Assembly (NCBI GenBank): GCA_020726505.1
Contig: JAHLEZ010000001.1
Span: 6,696,001 to 6,760,000 of the forward strand
Direction: 5' to 3'
Origin: Leptodontidium sp. MPI-SDFR-AT-0119
Taxonomy: Eukaryota; Ascomycota; Leotiomycetes; Helotiales; Leptodontidiaceae
DNA length: 64,000 bases
Of the stretch, positions 11,486 to 23,273 are shown one piece after another. The notes below the pieces were generated by a model that saw only the letters and a list, made by a program, of their open reading frames with translations, made no database searches and was not told the origin of the DNA. The translations under genes were made by a program, and so were the position numbers. Every line of letters starts with the position of its first letter. The stretch's first letter is position 1.

Positions 11486-11682
11486 AAGGTTTAGGAGGTG
11501 AGGGAGGAGGAGGTGTATATTTAGTGTGAGAGTAAGAGGAAAGGGGGAAGTTGTCGTTTTTGTTTGATGGATACGATGTGGTTGTTTCTTTATTTACCGA
11601 TGATAAGTAAATTGGTACGGGATATCATGATTAAATCTTAGAATATACCACGTGTGACTGTTGAATTCTACAAGTGTCCTCG

Positions 11683-13239
11683 CTATACTTCAGTTAAAAC
11701 AGCAGTAGCCCATCCCGTGAGATTGAAACTCGATCCACCAACTTTCAACGTCCTCCACATCTTCCCACCCGTACTCAAATCCACGACCTCCGCCTTCCCA
11801 CTCTCGAACCCTTTAATATTCACCTCTGCCGTCTCATTCAACTTATTTATTAAAAGAATCTTCTTCTCTCCATTCTTCGTAACGAATCCCTGCGCATGCA
11901 CATTTGCACCTAAATCCATACCCTTGAAAAGTGTTTCGACAACCACATCACCAACCCCAAAGCTCTGCTGCAGAAGATGCAGAACCCTGCCTCTAGCATT
12001 TAACTCACCACTCCAATAATCCACAAGACTCACGCTAGGGAACTGTCCCGGATATCCCACCAGCTGACTTTCCCCAACGACATCAATACCCAAGACAACC
12101 ACCTTGGCGAAAACATACGCGAACACGCCCCCGCTCCATACGAAATACTCGGGCGGTACTTCATACCCAGGGTATATAATAGTCGCGCCCTGCGGATCGA
12201 ACGTCCCGATCTCATTCAGCGTACTCCTAGTATTAGGCGCCAACCTCTTACGAATCTCCTCGATGCGCTTAACATCCACAATAAACTGATCCGTCTGGGC
12301 GAACGACTGAGCCGCCTCCCCGTCAGAAGTCGAAACACTCGGCATGCCATAGAAGTGATAACTAACGAAATCAATCGGGGTACCCGGTTTATGATTCGCC
12401 GGATCGAGAAACGTCTCGAAATAATTCATATCCTTTGAATTATCGCCCAACGCCAGCCCGACGAATTTCGTGTCGGGTGAGACTTTGTGTACGGCGGTGA
12501 CGATGGCGTCGTAGATCTGGTTGTAGAATGAGGGGGACATGCTGTGCTCGGCTTCGATCTCGTTCAGGATTTCCCAGTACTCTATCACATAGCTGTGGCC
12601 TGAATGGTGGTAGACGCCGCATTCGTCCACGAAGCCGCCTTTTACGTACCAGCTCACCAGCCGCTCGTAGTAGTCTGCTACTTCTTGTAATGTCTCGTCG
12701 CGCAGCTCGGTGCCTTTGTTGTACCCGAAATCGATGGCGTTGATGTCACGTGGGTACTCGTATTGCTGCCATGGGGGGATGCGCCACATCCAGCCCGGGG
12801 TGGTGCTGAAGTTTATCATGTGTGAGACGTTGGGGGTGCTGGCGTAGAAGTCTTCCATCAGTTGGTCTGCGTAGGTGAAGTTCCAGCTAGTGATGCATGT
12901 GTCTGGTGGGAGGGTGATGGGCGCTTCAATCTCAGGGACGGAGAGGAGGGGGTATGGAAACCATGGGACGAAGCGGATGTAGTCTGCTGCGATAGTGGAG
13001 AGGGATGCTTGGGCTTTGGAGTGGATGCTGCTGTTGCGAAGGAGAGGGGGGTTGACTACTACTTGGAGGGTGTTGGTGGTTTTGGACGTGATGATAGGGA
13101 CGTCCCAGTTGATTGTGACTTTGAGGGCGGATGAGGAGGCATCTTCGGATTCTTTGAGAGGCTTCTGAGAATCGATGTCTGCTGCTGAGACTGAGGATAG
13201 GAAGCCTATCAAAACGACCGGTAAAGTGTAGAATAACAT
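11683..13239 (-). CDS. Secreted glycoside hydrolase, GH39-like
   Basis: A single-exon frame of 518 residues from the ATG at 13239; upstream codons to 13365 are open but begin with TTG. The N-terminus MLFYTLPVVLIGFLSSVSAA is a typical signal peptide. The (beta/alpha)8-type body has WEILNEIE (Asn-Glu, expected acid/base) at about residue 230 and STLNEIGTF (expected nucleophile) about 120 residues later, followed by a beta-rich C-terminal domain. This matches fungal GH39-like proteins related to beta-xylosidase/iduronidase. Likely extracellular action on plant or fungal glycans; substrate unknown. It is convergent with the SRPBCC gene, 197 bp away. Confidence 0.8.
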   Translation of the reverse strand: MLFYTLPVVLIGFLSSVSAADIDSQKPLKESEDASSSALKVTINWDVPIITSKTTNTLQVVVNPPLLRNSSIHSKAQASLSTIAADYIRFVPWFPYPLLSVPEIEAPITLPPDTCITSWNFTYADQLMEDFYASTPNVSHMINFSTTPGWMWRIPPWQQYEYPRDINAIDFGYNKGTELRDETLQEVADYYERLVSWYVKGGFVDECGVYHHSGHSYVIEYWEILNEIEAEHSMSPSFYNQIYDAIVTAVHKVSPDTKFVGLALGDNSKDMNYFETFLDPANHKPGTPIDFVSYHFYGMPSVSTSDGEAAQSFAQTDQFIVDVKRIEEIRKRLAPNTRSTLNEIGTFDPQGATIIYPGYEVPPEYFVWSGGVFAYVFAKVVVLGIDVVGESQLVGYPGQFPSVSLVDYWSGELNARGRVLHLLQQSFGVGDVVVETLFKGMDLGANVHAQGFVTKNGEKKILLINKLNETAEVNIKGFESGKAEVVDLSTGGKMWRTLKVGGSSFNLTGWATAVLTEV

Positions 13240-15312
13240 TATGACTCTGGATGTTGATAGTAGATGGATGTCGTGAAGCTCCTTTGTCTCAATTTCTATA
13301 GTTCGCGCCTCGGCGTCGTGACGTCTAAGGTAGAGTTTCAACCCAGACTTGAAACGTCCGGACAATTCGTCGAAAGATCAATACAACAGAAAGATAATCG
13401 AAAGGAAGCGAGAACTATATATGCAAAACACAGTTAAATTTCGGATAGTTCCAGGATTCATATATTAACAACATCCCCTCTGTCCTGCTGATAGAAGTCT
13501 TCATACATGTTCATTCATGTTGTGGTGTCGGGTGACATCGGCACGGGTCGCTTCCCCGCACCTCGAGTCTGTTCCAGGTGTCTGAAACTACCCCGCCATC
13601 CCGCCTCTCTTTTTTAGACGAGATTCTCGAGAACTTTGACGAGATGGCATTACTTTGTTTGTGTCTAATATGTCTTTAGAGATATATTTCCACGGACGTT
13701 TCTTGTGTTTCAAACTACCTCTCGAGATGTTTGGCACTCGCCTGTAAGGTTGTGGTGAAGACATGCAAATCTGACTGATCTTGGCATAAGCTCCTTGGCT
13801 TAGTGGGTTGCCCTGTCTATTAAGTGTAATAAAAGCAATACAAATATGTATTTTCTTCACTTGTCACTTTCGGATATTCGAACAATCCAAATCACCGACG
13901 ACTAGACTTGGAGAGTAGGAACCGATAATATCTATGCCAAATGTTTTTGATTCGATACTATCTAGTCAAATCCATGGAGATTTAGGCGAATGCCATGGCA
14001 TAGAATTAAGTGAGCGGTTTAAGAGACGAATTATTGCGAAGGACTGGAGATATTATCCTTAGTTTCTATTGTCTTGAAATTTGCAATAGATTATTTCTCA
14101 AACATCTTGAAAGCAGCGAGACATGTAATTGAGAGGCAAGAGAGTTCCTGCGAGCAACATAGACGATCCGCCGTTGCCTTCCCTTAATATACCAAACAGA
14201 GCACCTCCGTAATTACCCCTCCAACCAAGATATCCAATATTTTTACTCTCCGATCTCAGCTATAGCTAATCTTCCTTTCTTCGAATTCAACTAGTGATTC
14301 CTATTTTCCAGCCAGTCACTTTAAAGTTCCTTGCCAAGCATCAAATAGTAACCTACTTCTTCTCAGCCCAGTCTAGAAGTAAACATACCGCCACGAAAGA
14401 AGAAAGAACGTAAAACATCTGCCCCTAGTATCTTCGGATTGTGTTGAAGACTGCGTTGTGAAGGACTCCAACTAGTGGTCGTTATTTGTTCGCGGTAAGG
14501 ACGAAGGTAATGATTTCTTTTTGTTTTGGTAATTTTGTTTGTGCGCTCCTCATTTACCTTCATTCAATATCTCTCCCTATCGCGAGTAACCTGCCATGTT
14601 CTACAACATCCTCAGCTATATCATCCGAGATCCAGATCCGCATCGAGATATGTCTACCGCTTTTGTCCGCACTCTATCCATCGCGAATGGAAGGAGTAAT
14701 CCTGTGGCCTTCAATGATATTCGGTTCCGGTTTGAAGAAGAAATCGGATATCATGATGCTTAGGACAGGAATGAGTGAAGAGAGGTATAAACTGCGGACT
14801 ATCAGATGGGTTGGCCAAGTTCTCGAAAGACTTTGGGCCGAGCGACACTCGCTTAGACGATGCGGAGGAAGGTTGTCTTTGGGACCCAAGAGGACTCGCG
14901 GTTGTTACCAAGAATAAGTTTGGGCAATCCACAATCGTTCTGATAGCAGCCACCCTTCCAGCCTTTCATAAGAAACTATCAGCCAACTCGCAGGTGCTTT
15001 TGGACAAATCATCACGTGACCGCTTCTGGCCTCCACCTCTTGGCTTCCCCAGCCTTGGCTCTTGGCTTCGGAAAGTAAACAAACCCTTTCCAATTTCGAG
15101 CTCAAAGTCGTTCAAACAGGTCAGAACCTCACCAGAGAAGGTGGTTTTGACCGTGGAAATTAGTTATGATCTATATATAGCTAGACGTCACTGCCGTACT
15201 TCCCGTGCGCGCTCGGTGCCGCTGTTTCCGGCTAGATGAAACATAACCTTCGCCTGCAAAAATCATTCAAGATCACAACCAACGCTCGACACCACAGCGG
15301 GGACACTTCAAA
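13240..15312. other. Two-kilobase intergenic region
   Basis: Open frames of 60-154 codons occur on both strands (13588-13860 -, 14486-14917 +, 14775-15239 +), but I see no domain, no matching introns and no codon pattern resembling the neighbours. The right end is the promoter of the DUF3431 gene. Confidence 0.5.
15171..15180 (+). promoter_or_regulatory. TATA-like element upstream of the DUF3431 gene
   Basis: CTATATATAG lies about 133 bp upstream of the ATG at 15313, a plausible spacing for a fungal core promoter. The assignment rests on sequence and position only. Confidence 0.4.
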
Positions 15313-16479
15313 ATGCGACGAAAGACACGGAAAGCCGTCGTGCATGTCACTTTGTTCTTCGGAGCCCTTCTCTTCATCATTTTCCTGAATCTACCGGAGT
15401 CAAACAGCAAGTTCTTTGCGTGGGATAAAGTTCGCTACCAAACGTCATCAGTGACACTCCCCGAAGCACGCGGCATCTGTCCTGGTCTGGAGAGAACATC
15501 GAAACCAGCACTCGTAGTATCGAGGGTTAGTACTGATGGAGATATAAAATGGTCTGATAGACTTTCCGACAAATATCATCGCTGTGTCTACACCGCCGAT
15601 GCACCTCTCGACAAAACATCCGTGCATCTCCAGGTACCAGCAAACCGAGGTCACGAGGCTATGGGATATCTGACGTTTCTAATCGACAACTATGACCATA
15701 TCCCCGAAGCTGGAGTCGTCTTTGTCCATGGATCTCGTTGGGCTTGGCATAACGATGCGCCGGACTACGACAACACAGCTCTACTTGCAGTTCTCAATAT
15801 CACTGCTGCTCTAGCCCCATGGGGATACCATAATCTCCGCTGCGATTGGAGTCTCAGTACATGTCCACCTTCAACAGCACCCCAGGGGAGCATGGAGACT
15901 TCCTCGCAGGCGTTCTTGGCACCCTGGGATTATCGTGCGCTTTCCGACGCCGCACTGCCAATGGCTTTGGCGTCTCTGTTTGGTGGAGAAGAGTTTGCAA
16001 AGTATAGAGCGGAGGTTTATCTCGGCCGTAGCGCTGTTGTTCGATCACAGTGTTGCGCACAATTCGTTGTCTCTCAAGAGAATATTTGGAGACATTCTCG
16101 CGATGAGTATGTTGCTCTCCGGCAGTGGCTCCTCGATGGGCCGGCAAACAAGGACGCTGCACATCTGGACGATAAGGTGGCAGGTCGGATTTTGTCCTAT
16201 GTGTGGCATATTTTGTTCCTGAAGCAAACAGACAACGAGATATCAGGAGGTGTTGTAGACTTGGACCAGCTCAACATCCAAGCATGTCCTCGTGCTGATG
16301 AGTGCTATTGCCGATTGTATGGTCGATGCAATCTTGGTGGATGTGACGGGCCTGGAAGTTGCTCCGGACAGTATCAGTTGCCCCCAAACCTGAAAGCCCC
16401 CACCGGCTTGGATACAGCGTTTTCCGACTCCGATCAGATCAAACTCGGGGTTTGGGGAAAGGATGGTCTCAAACATTGA
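15313..16479 (+). CDS. DUF3431 family type II membrane protein
   Basis: An intronless 388-residue protein. A basic N-terminus (MRRKTRKA) is followed by one hydrophobic anchor (residues ~9-27), giving a type II topology with a luminal body. The body carries DUF3431 hallmarks: VPANRGHEAMGYLTFLIDNYD, VFVHGSRWAWHND, YHNLRCDW and a Cys-rich C-terminal part (CCAQFVVSQENI, then CPRADECYCRLYGRC). The family is fungal, of unproven biochemistry, and resembles Golgi glycosylation enzymes in size and topology. It lies head-on to the PLOD-type glycosyltransferase, about 1 kb away. The frame is intact and normal in length. Confidence 0.88.
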   Translation: MRRKTRKAVVHVTLFFGALLFIIFLNLPESNSKFFAWDKVRYQTSSVTLPEARGICPGLERTSKPALVVSRVSTDGDIKWSDRLSDKYHRCVYTADAPLDKTSVHLQVPANRGHEAMGYLTFLIDNYDHIPEAGVVFVHGSRWAWHNDAPDYDNTALLAVLNITAALAPWGYHNLRCDWSLSTCPPSTAPQGSMETSSQAFLAPWDYRALSDAALPMALASLFGGEEFAKYRAEVYLGRSAVVRSQCCAQFVVSQENIWRHSRDEYVALRQWLLDGPANKDAAHLDDKVAGRILSYVWHILFLKQTDNEISGGVVDLDQLNIQACPRADECYCRLYGRCNLGGCDGPGSCSGQYQLPPNLKAPTGLDTAFSDSDQIKLGVWGKDGLKH

Positions 16480-17522
16480 GTATTGCAGCGTAGGAGACTG
16501 ATAACTACGGGCTCTTACAACTTTGAACGTTGAAGAGTTGGCAGGGCACAAATGGAGAGACTTCATGAAGGAGCGACAGGAGTGAACTCTGCGCTTGGGG
16601 ACTGGATATCAAGCCCCCTCTGGGTGGTTCTTGCTGCAAAAGATACAGCGTAGCGATTGGCATGAATCTATCCCGCGGATTTCCAGTCACAAACCTCGAT
16701 ACTCCCTTCGCAGAATTCGTCAGTCGTAAAGCTTCATCGCTAGTTATGAGACTGTCTTTCAGCTACTCCACATTAAATTGAAGGAGCTCGATGGTCATAT
16801 CTTCGGGGACCATGCGTGAACGAATATCATCTGCAAACGGATATGTCAGCACCGTTGCGAGTAAATTAATTAGCACTTCCTGCCATCGAATATCAAGGAC
16901 AGGTCAGATCAATGGTCCACCTATACTAGAAATTTGACCGAACGGAGATAAATGATCCATTAATCACAATGCAACATTTAGCGAGACCAGCAAACAGCTC
17001 TGAAGCGATTTCTGACTGTTGTTGCATTGTTAGATAGGGGCAAAGTCCAGAATTCTGACTTTGCGGTACCTGCGGCCGGAGCCTTTGTGACGGGATTAAT
17101 GTTCTTTTGAGTTTAGGATTGCGTTTTTGAGTCCGTGGGCGGTGTAAATCTGTAAATCTGTTGAATTCTACAAGGATGTACACGGATGTGTCGGGTGAGG
17201 GGGAGGCTGGAGATAGGATTGTGGAGGGGGAGGGAGAGGAGAAGCCAAGAATTTTTGTAGAGACTCGAGAGGCAGAGGAGATAGCATTTTATGTCAGGGC
17301 CCGGAATGAAAGACTGCCTGAGATACTTTTTGAGACTTGATCAAGCCTAAGAACTCCGTTTAAGCACTCAAACAAAGAGGTATTCGACCTCACGCACGTT
17401 CTCCCACCACGAAATGTATGCAAAGAGCCGTACAAGATAAATATACATGGAGATATTGGTATCGTTAAGATTAAAAAGTGTTTGTACAGGAATTCGCTGC
17501 AAACCAATGAAAATAAAATTCA
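16480..17522. other. Convergent intergenic region
   Basis: This 1-kb stretch lies between the 3' ends of the DUF3431 gene (+) and the glycosyltransferase gene (-). No supported gene is seen; it should contain both terminators. Confidence 0.5.
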
Positions 17523-19054
17523 CTACTGTTTCCACAACAGCTGCTCATGAGGAGCACACATTTCGTTCCACGTCAGCCAAGTTCCCTTATCACTGATCGC
17601 ACCGCCCTTCTCGTCACCCTTCTTGCCAGTTGTATTATTACCCAACTCCGCAGGCCACCAAATCTTACCCCCAATAGCATCTTTCGAGATCGGAGCCCTG
17701 TCCAAGCTGGCCGCAGCCTTCAGCAATGGTTCGGCGTAAGGGTAGTACCACATCCTGGGCCACCAATCGTCCCGGTACCATTTCGGTCCCGTGTAGTGTA
17801 GCATCGGGAAGATGTTCTTGCTGATGGAGTTGATGCCGAGTTGAAGATCGCGCCAGGTGAGGTCGGTGGGGAGGTCTGTTGCTTTTCCTGTCTTTCCTCG
17901 CGATTCGAGCTGTTCGAGAACAGCTGCGAAAGGCGGACGCGCGGCTGCGAGATCGTCTGGCAGAGTGCGATCGAGATAGCTGTCTCTCACGAAAGATTGT
18001 TTCCGTCCCTTGGAGCGAGGTCTGGAGGGTGTTGGCTCTCCATTGAAAGTCATCCATGTGACAGAAGGCCGGAAGAATCCCAACACTTGCCAGAGCAGAC
18101 CCTCATAGTCAAGCCCAATGTGCAATTCCGGCTCTTGATCTTCCTCGATTTTCGGCCAGAGAAAATACTCGTCAGCTTTCTCCTCCTTTGTGAACGGTTC
18201 TGTTTGTAGTAACCGCCGCGAGTACTCTTGGTCTGCCCAGACGTTGGCAAAGTAATACTGATCTGAGTCCGTGGTGTGGTTCTTCGCGATATTCGCCAGC
18301 GCTGCTTGGAAGACATCCCGCACGTCTCCCACTGGGCCCATCACTGTTCCCGAGTTCAGCCATCGCGCCCGTACAAGATCCGTATCTTTCACATCTCTCG
18401 CGTTGTCCGTATCGGGACCGAAAGCAAACTTTGGGTAGGCAGATTCAGGTGCCAGCCAGCAGCCTTGCCAGTTCTGCCCCCATGGCCAGGAAGGCCAGCA
18501 AGCTTTATCTTGTCCAAAGATCACGGTCTGTTTAATATTGTATCCATGGGCATTGATCGTTCCAACTTGCGAGTTGATCCGTTTCTGTGCTGCTGTGTTG
18601 GACACAAAATACCGTTTCAGCAGGACTTCTGCTGGGAGCTGGAAGTGAACATCGAAGCCGTCCACGATGAGGACTAAATCGTCCTGTTTGCCATCATTGG
18701 CTAGGTCGTCAAGATATCTCAGGAGCGTGTCGACTTTCTGAATATGTCCGGCATTTGGGTTATCGGGATCCTCTGCGGCGCCCCAATTTATGATTACGGG
18801 CGTGGGATATCGAAGAATAGCTGCGGAAAGCATGAGCTTGCAAAGATGCTCATTGCTGCTTGTTGCAGGGACGAGAAAGTGGAGCTCAGCTTGCGGTGTG
18901 GAGAGCTGTGGTGATATTAGTAGTTGAGCTCGTATTTGGGAAGTGGTTGAGGTAGACCTACCGTTTGGATACCAAAGATGGACTTCAACACCCACAACCC
19001 CAAGATGCTGGCAAAGAGGGCCCCTCCAGTAGCGACTACCACGTTCCGCCTCAT
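17523..19054 (-). CDS. PLOD-type fungal glycosyltransferase, type II membrane protein
   Basis: Exon 1 (19054-18962) encodes a 31-residue N-terminus with a transmembrane anchor (VVVATGGALFASILGLWVL). A 56-bp intron (18906-18961; GTAGGT, CTAAT, CAG) joins in phase to a 460-residue luminal domain, 491 residues in all. Key features are LHFLVPATSSNEHLCKLM, VIINWG, LVLIVDGFDVHFQLP (a metal-binding DxxD-like motif after a hydrophobic strand), CWPSWPWGQ and RWLNSGTVMG. These match the glycosyltransferase domain of procollagen lysyl-hydroxylase/galactosyltransferase-like proteins that fungi carry as stand-alone enzymes. Donor and acceptor are unknown. With the DUF3431 gene and the downstream transporter it forms a small secretory glycosylation neighbourhood. 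Confidence 0.8.
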
Positions 19055-19822
19055 TTTGAAGAGTTTCAAGTTATTCAGGGTTAAGAGCAAGAATACGAAG
19101 AACCTCGATCCAGAGGTTGTCTCGCAAGATGTCACTGTAGAAGCTTACCGTGGGAGCACGCATGTATTCCACGTTGTAAGCCTTACAGTCTTGACACGCG
19201 CTTGGACTAGGAGAATTATCAACCAAGTAGCGAAATTTCTGGATCCACGGTTCCGACCGGTCGAGAAAGCTTTGTGGCTGTCTGATAACGCGAAAATAGT
19301 GAATGAGTTCAGCGAGTTATGTCAGACTTTAGAGATCGGCAAGTCCTAGCGACGGCTTGGGCTTATCTATCTCTGCGATAACTGTTAGCGCCCTAACACA
19401 TGTCTAGACTCGAGCGAGCCTGATAAGTAAACAGCTGCAGGGGAAAGGGGGTTGTGGCCAAGGGCCGCGGGACGTCATTTGTTGATAGCACTAGGTAGAA
19501 GTTAGGTCTTGGCACGCGACGGTTTCCTGATTCTCGTCTAGAGGGTGGCAATTAGCATAAAATCTAGTTAAACTCAAATATTTAAGCGGTTGATAGTGCG
19601 GCGCGGTTCAATAAGCTTCAGTACTAACTCGCTGCTAAGTCTGGAACCCACCTCGCCCCCTGAAGAATTAAGCGGCGACTAGCGAGGAGGCAGCCAGCCA
19701 CGAAAGTACTACGACTCCGAAATCACTGCTGATCTGGTATCTTCCAAATAATGGTGTATTATGATTTCATAAATATGACAACGCCTTATTCCAACAAAGT
19801 GAAGGGATCGAAAGGTGGTGGT
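19055..19822. other. Intergenic
   Basis: This holds the 5' flank of the PLOD-type glycosyltransferase and the 3' flank of the transporter; both genes are on the minus strand. A 123-codon plus-strand frame (18978-19349) overlaps the real exon 1 antisense and is not credible. Confidence 0.5.
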
Positions 19823-21083
19823 TTATGATCCCGGCGAGGAAGCCTTCTTCGCTTGTTTGTTGTTTAGTTCCACCTTGCTGTAGTAGGCTCCCCCAAGGAT
19901 AGCAATAACCATCCCTAGACCATTGATAACCCCAATCTTGACGTTAAAAATGATGATCCCGAGAAGCACGGTCAAGATTTGCTTCAGGTTCCCGCAGACG
20001 CTGATCGTAAGTGCCCCGGTGACTTTGTTTGTCTGGAACGAGGAGATGTTGAGTAGAAATGCGATACTACTGTTGGTGACGAGGGCGATCACCCACCCTG
20101 TGGTAAGCTGGCCGTCATCAACGAACTTCTTGAACCCGGCGCCTTCTCCAGTGACCACCGCATAAACCAGGGACTGGAAAGCCGCAAGTGGTGAAACTCG
20201 AAGAAGGATTTCGAGGGCTGGGAGAGCGAGGCTTCCAGTCATGAGTCGGTTCGTCACCACGGTCTTGATGACCGCCAGGACTACACCCAGCAGCGTGAGG
20301 GCAAATCCAATGGCAGTGAAATCCAGCTCGCCATACGCCACCATGGAGACACCAACTGTGATAGGTATGCAGGAGATCCAAGTTGCACGAGAGTAGGAAC
20401 GCCCGAGGAAGAGCTGGTAAACAACAACCGTGAATACTGGAGCGATCGACCGAATAATCTGATGGAATGCTACCGATACCAGTGCACTGAACGCGATAGT
20501 TAGAATTGTACAGTTGCTGGAGGGTTTAAGAACTTACAGCGAAACGTTTGATATGGCAATGTTAATAGTGCACAGCACAGAGAAAGCCACAATAATCATG
20601 TTATCTCGAAGAGACAGCTTTGATGGCTTGATGTAGCCTCCGAGCATAAGCGTATAACATCCCACCGAGGTTGCCCCAGTATGGAATGCAGTCAGGAGGA
20701 AAGGAAATTTGAACTTTCGGGTGTCAGTAAAGCTTTTTAGCTAAAACAAATGACGAATTTACCTGTGCGAACAGCATCTTGCTGTGAATCGTGAGCGCTA
20801 GGTTGAGGAGCAAGTATGTGGTCAAGTAAAAGACCTTCGTTCGAAGAGGGACTCCATATTCGAGTGGAACTGTAGCGGCTGGCTTCTCGGCCACTTGTCC
20901 CTTTTGTGCCTCGATGTCAGAGTCTTGAGACAGCAGAGCCTCCTCTGGATCATACCCGGCATTATCATCTGTGTACTTGGAGTCGCCATTTTTCGCGTCG
21001 AGAGATTCGGAGACTCGTGGGGAGAGGGTTTTGAGCTCGACGACGCGTTCCTCTGAGGAGTCTCTCTTTGTGACTGAATCCAT
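19823..21083 (-). CDS. Triose-phosphate/nucleotide-sugar transporter family (TPT) protein
   Basis: Three exons: 21083-20763, 20713-20538 and 20486-19823. Introns of 49 and 51 bp have GTAAAT/GTAAGT donors and AAG/CAG acceptors, and phases agree; the product is 386 residues. A cytosolic acidic N-terminus of about 80 residues is followed by about ten hydrophobic helices, beginning with VFYLTTYLLLNLALTIHSK and including LLTAFHTGATSVGCY, ALVSVAFHQIIRSIAPVFTV and a C-terminal AILGGAYYSKVE. This is the TPT/EamA pattern of fungal Golgi transporters that exchange nucleotide sugars or phosphorylated metabolites. The substrate cannot be read from sequence. No damage is seen. Confidence 0.85.
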
Positions 21084-22729
21084 GGTAAATTGAAGGCGTG
21101 GGCAAGTTAGAGACGATGTGGTAGAACCGAAAGTTTGCGATATCGCCAAAGGGATGAATGTCGTGCAGGGTCATCAGCACATGAAAACGTTGAGAGCGAG
21201 GTCTAAAAGTCGTCGGGTTGCACACCCCTGTGCTGATCAGGAAAAGCTTCGCCGGCTTGAATTGTTCTCGTGGGACGGGAGGGCTATCCAACGCCATAAG
21301 TCTTGTAAGGTGTGTGTGTGTTTTAATTGGAGGCTTGGATCTGCATGTGTTGGCGATCAAGATTCCGGGGAGTTGGGGGCTCCTTCCAAGTCAACCAACC
21401 GGCCAAGCAAGGACACAGCCTACAGGCGAGTCACTGTCGGATCCAAAATGATGATGTCTGCGACTCTGCAACGGAACGCGTCTCTTCAAGCCCGTACCAC
21501 AATTTCCAATGATGGAATTGTTCACTTTCGTCATCGCGGTTGAAGTTCCCTGGACGCGTCTTTCCTGTGGGAATTGTGGGAATCTGAAGAATGGCAAAAG
21601 GGGGTGGGGATTAATTAACCGAGGCCACTTCTCGGTCTCGCTCTTAATTAGTCTACATGAACTAACTAACGTATAGCCAAACTAAAAGTGCTCCCATCCC
21701 ACCCACCATCAGCCGAGCCGCTCAAAACCCCCCGCGCCAGTCTGGAGTTGAACCTTTGCCTGTCCGCACACCCCCGATTACTCGTCCTGGCGCATGTTCA
21801 GGGGTTGCATGCCAGTGCATGCTTCAGCCGCAGGCATATGGTCCGAGTCGAATAGAATCACAGTTTTTGACCTGGCCGCAGGTTCGTTGGCACTTCCCCC
21901 CCGTTCACTACGGAAACCCTCTCACCTTCTCACCAATCACAACAACCACCTCTTTACCCACAACACCACCGGAGATGCCAACCTATCATGACCAAGTGTG
22001 CCGAGTGCCGACCGACGAACGGCAACGTCACTTTACAATAGCAGTCTATCAGTCTGTCCGCTGGAAAGAATAGGGGAAGGAGGGTGAAGCAGCAACAGCA
22101 GGGCAAAATTCTATTGGCGGTGGCTATGCAGAGGTAGGTAGGTGCCTAGGTAATGTAATCTTGCATCGGGGAGCATCTATTTCTTAGTCCATTACTTGAT
22201 TCAAGAGCATCGTTACCGCAAGTAGTCTAGTTAAGTCGACCTTACATCCTCAAGTCTCTTGTCTCAACGCTGTCGTCATCTTTGCTGCTGCTGCTGTAAT
22301 GGCCCGTATTGAATGCGGCTTCATTCCTCGTACTGAATGCGGCCTCATTCCTTACCTGCAAACAGAAGAGTTACATTCCTTTACTCCTTTATTTCTCTAG
22401 TACATAGTCAGCTTCCTCTGAAGAAGAATCTTCCTTCTTCAGCAATTAGTCTTTTGCTACTGGAACCTCTCCAGCTGATCACCAGAGAACCCCCATCGTA
22501 TTGTAGTGGGGAAGGCTCTCGGTAGCTTCATTGTCACCTGACTGGATAGGCTCTTTCCACATAAAAGGGTTCAACACTTGAAAACAACTCAAGAATGAAG
22601 AACTTTTCATGGATATTATCTAATACACTTTTTTCTCCTCCCCTCACTCGACTTTTCATGCTCTTCAGATATGTATTGTCTTTAGATTTGATCGATCCGC
22701 AATTTCCTACACCTAGAATCTCTCCCGTA
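21084..22729. other. Intergenic / decayed flank of the MFS pseudogene
   Basis: Several short frames overlap without domain support. The N-terminal half of the adjacent MFS transporter should lie near 21.7-22.7 kb, but I cannot recognise it, so it is either deleted or mutated beyond recognition. Confidence 0.4.
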
Positions 22730-23273
22730 CCTCACTACATGCTACCTCTCTTGTTGTGTGGTTTATTGGGCTTCATCCCTCCCACAGTATCTCGTTACCT
22801 CAGTGAAAATAGTGATCATTACACCGTCGTCGTTGGTCTCGTAATCACCAAAACCGGCCGTTACAGGCCCTCACTCTGGATCGGATGGCTCCTCACAACC
22901 CTCGGCATGGGTCTTCTCATCTACCTCCACTAATCAACTAATGTACCCTCCTGGATCTTCCTCTCCCTCGTCGCTGGCACAGGTCTAGGTATGCTCTTCA
23001 GTGCGTAAGGCTTCACCGCTCAAGCCTCGGCCTCCAACGCTGACCTGCCTTTCGCCGGCGCCTTGTACAATTTCTTCCGGGCTTTCGGGCAAACGCTCGG
23101 TGTCGCCATCTCCGGTGTTATATTTCAGAATACCTTCAAGAAGAAAATTTTTGACACCGCGTATTCGAAATTTGCAGATAGTTGGTCACGGGATTCGAGT
23201 TCATTCGTGCAGGTTGTGAAAGCGTGGAGTGATATTGGAGAGGAAGGGGGTGATGAAGGAGGTGGCAGCGTTC
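22730..23273 (+). pseudogene. MFS drug-efflux transporter (DHA1/DHA14-like) fragment, left part
   Basis: The frame reads VVVGLVITKTGRYRP, WIGWLLTTLGMGLLIYL, TAA (22931-22933), WIFLSLVAGTGLGMLFSA, TAA (23006-23008), GFTAQASASNADLPFAGAL, FGQTLGVAISGVIFQN and a soluble loop to 23273. These are TM8-TM13-type segments of the fungal multidrug MFS family. The second stop replaces the Gln codon of relatives (CAA to TAA); both stops are in one frame. The protein continues beyond the hAT insertion at 26836. The N-terminal helices are missing. It is certainly non-functional as written. Confidence 0.75.

Noticed and set aside
14775..15239. 154-codon plus-strand ORF upstream of the DUF3431 gene
   Set aside because: Overlaps other frames and covers the TATA-bearing promoter; no family match recognised.
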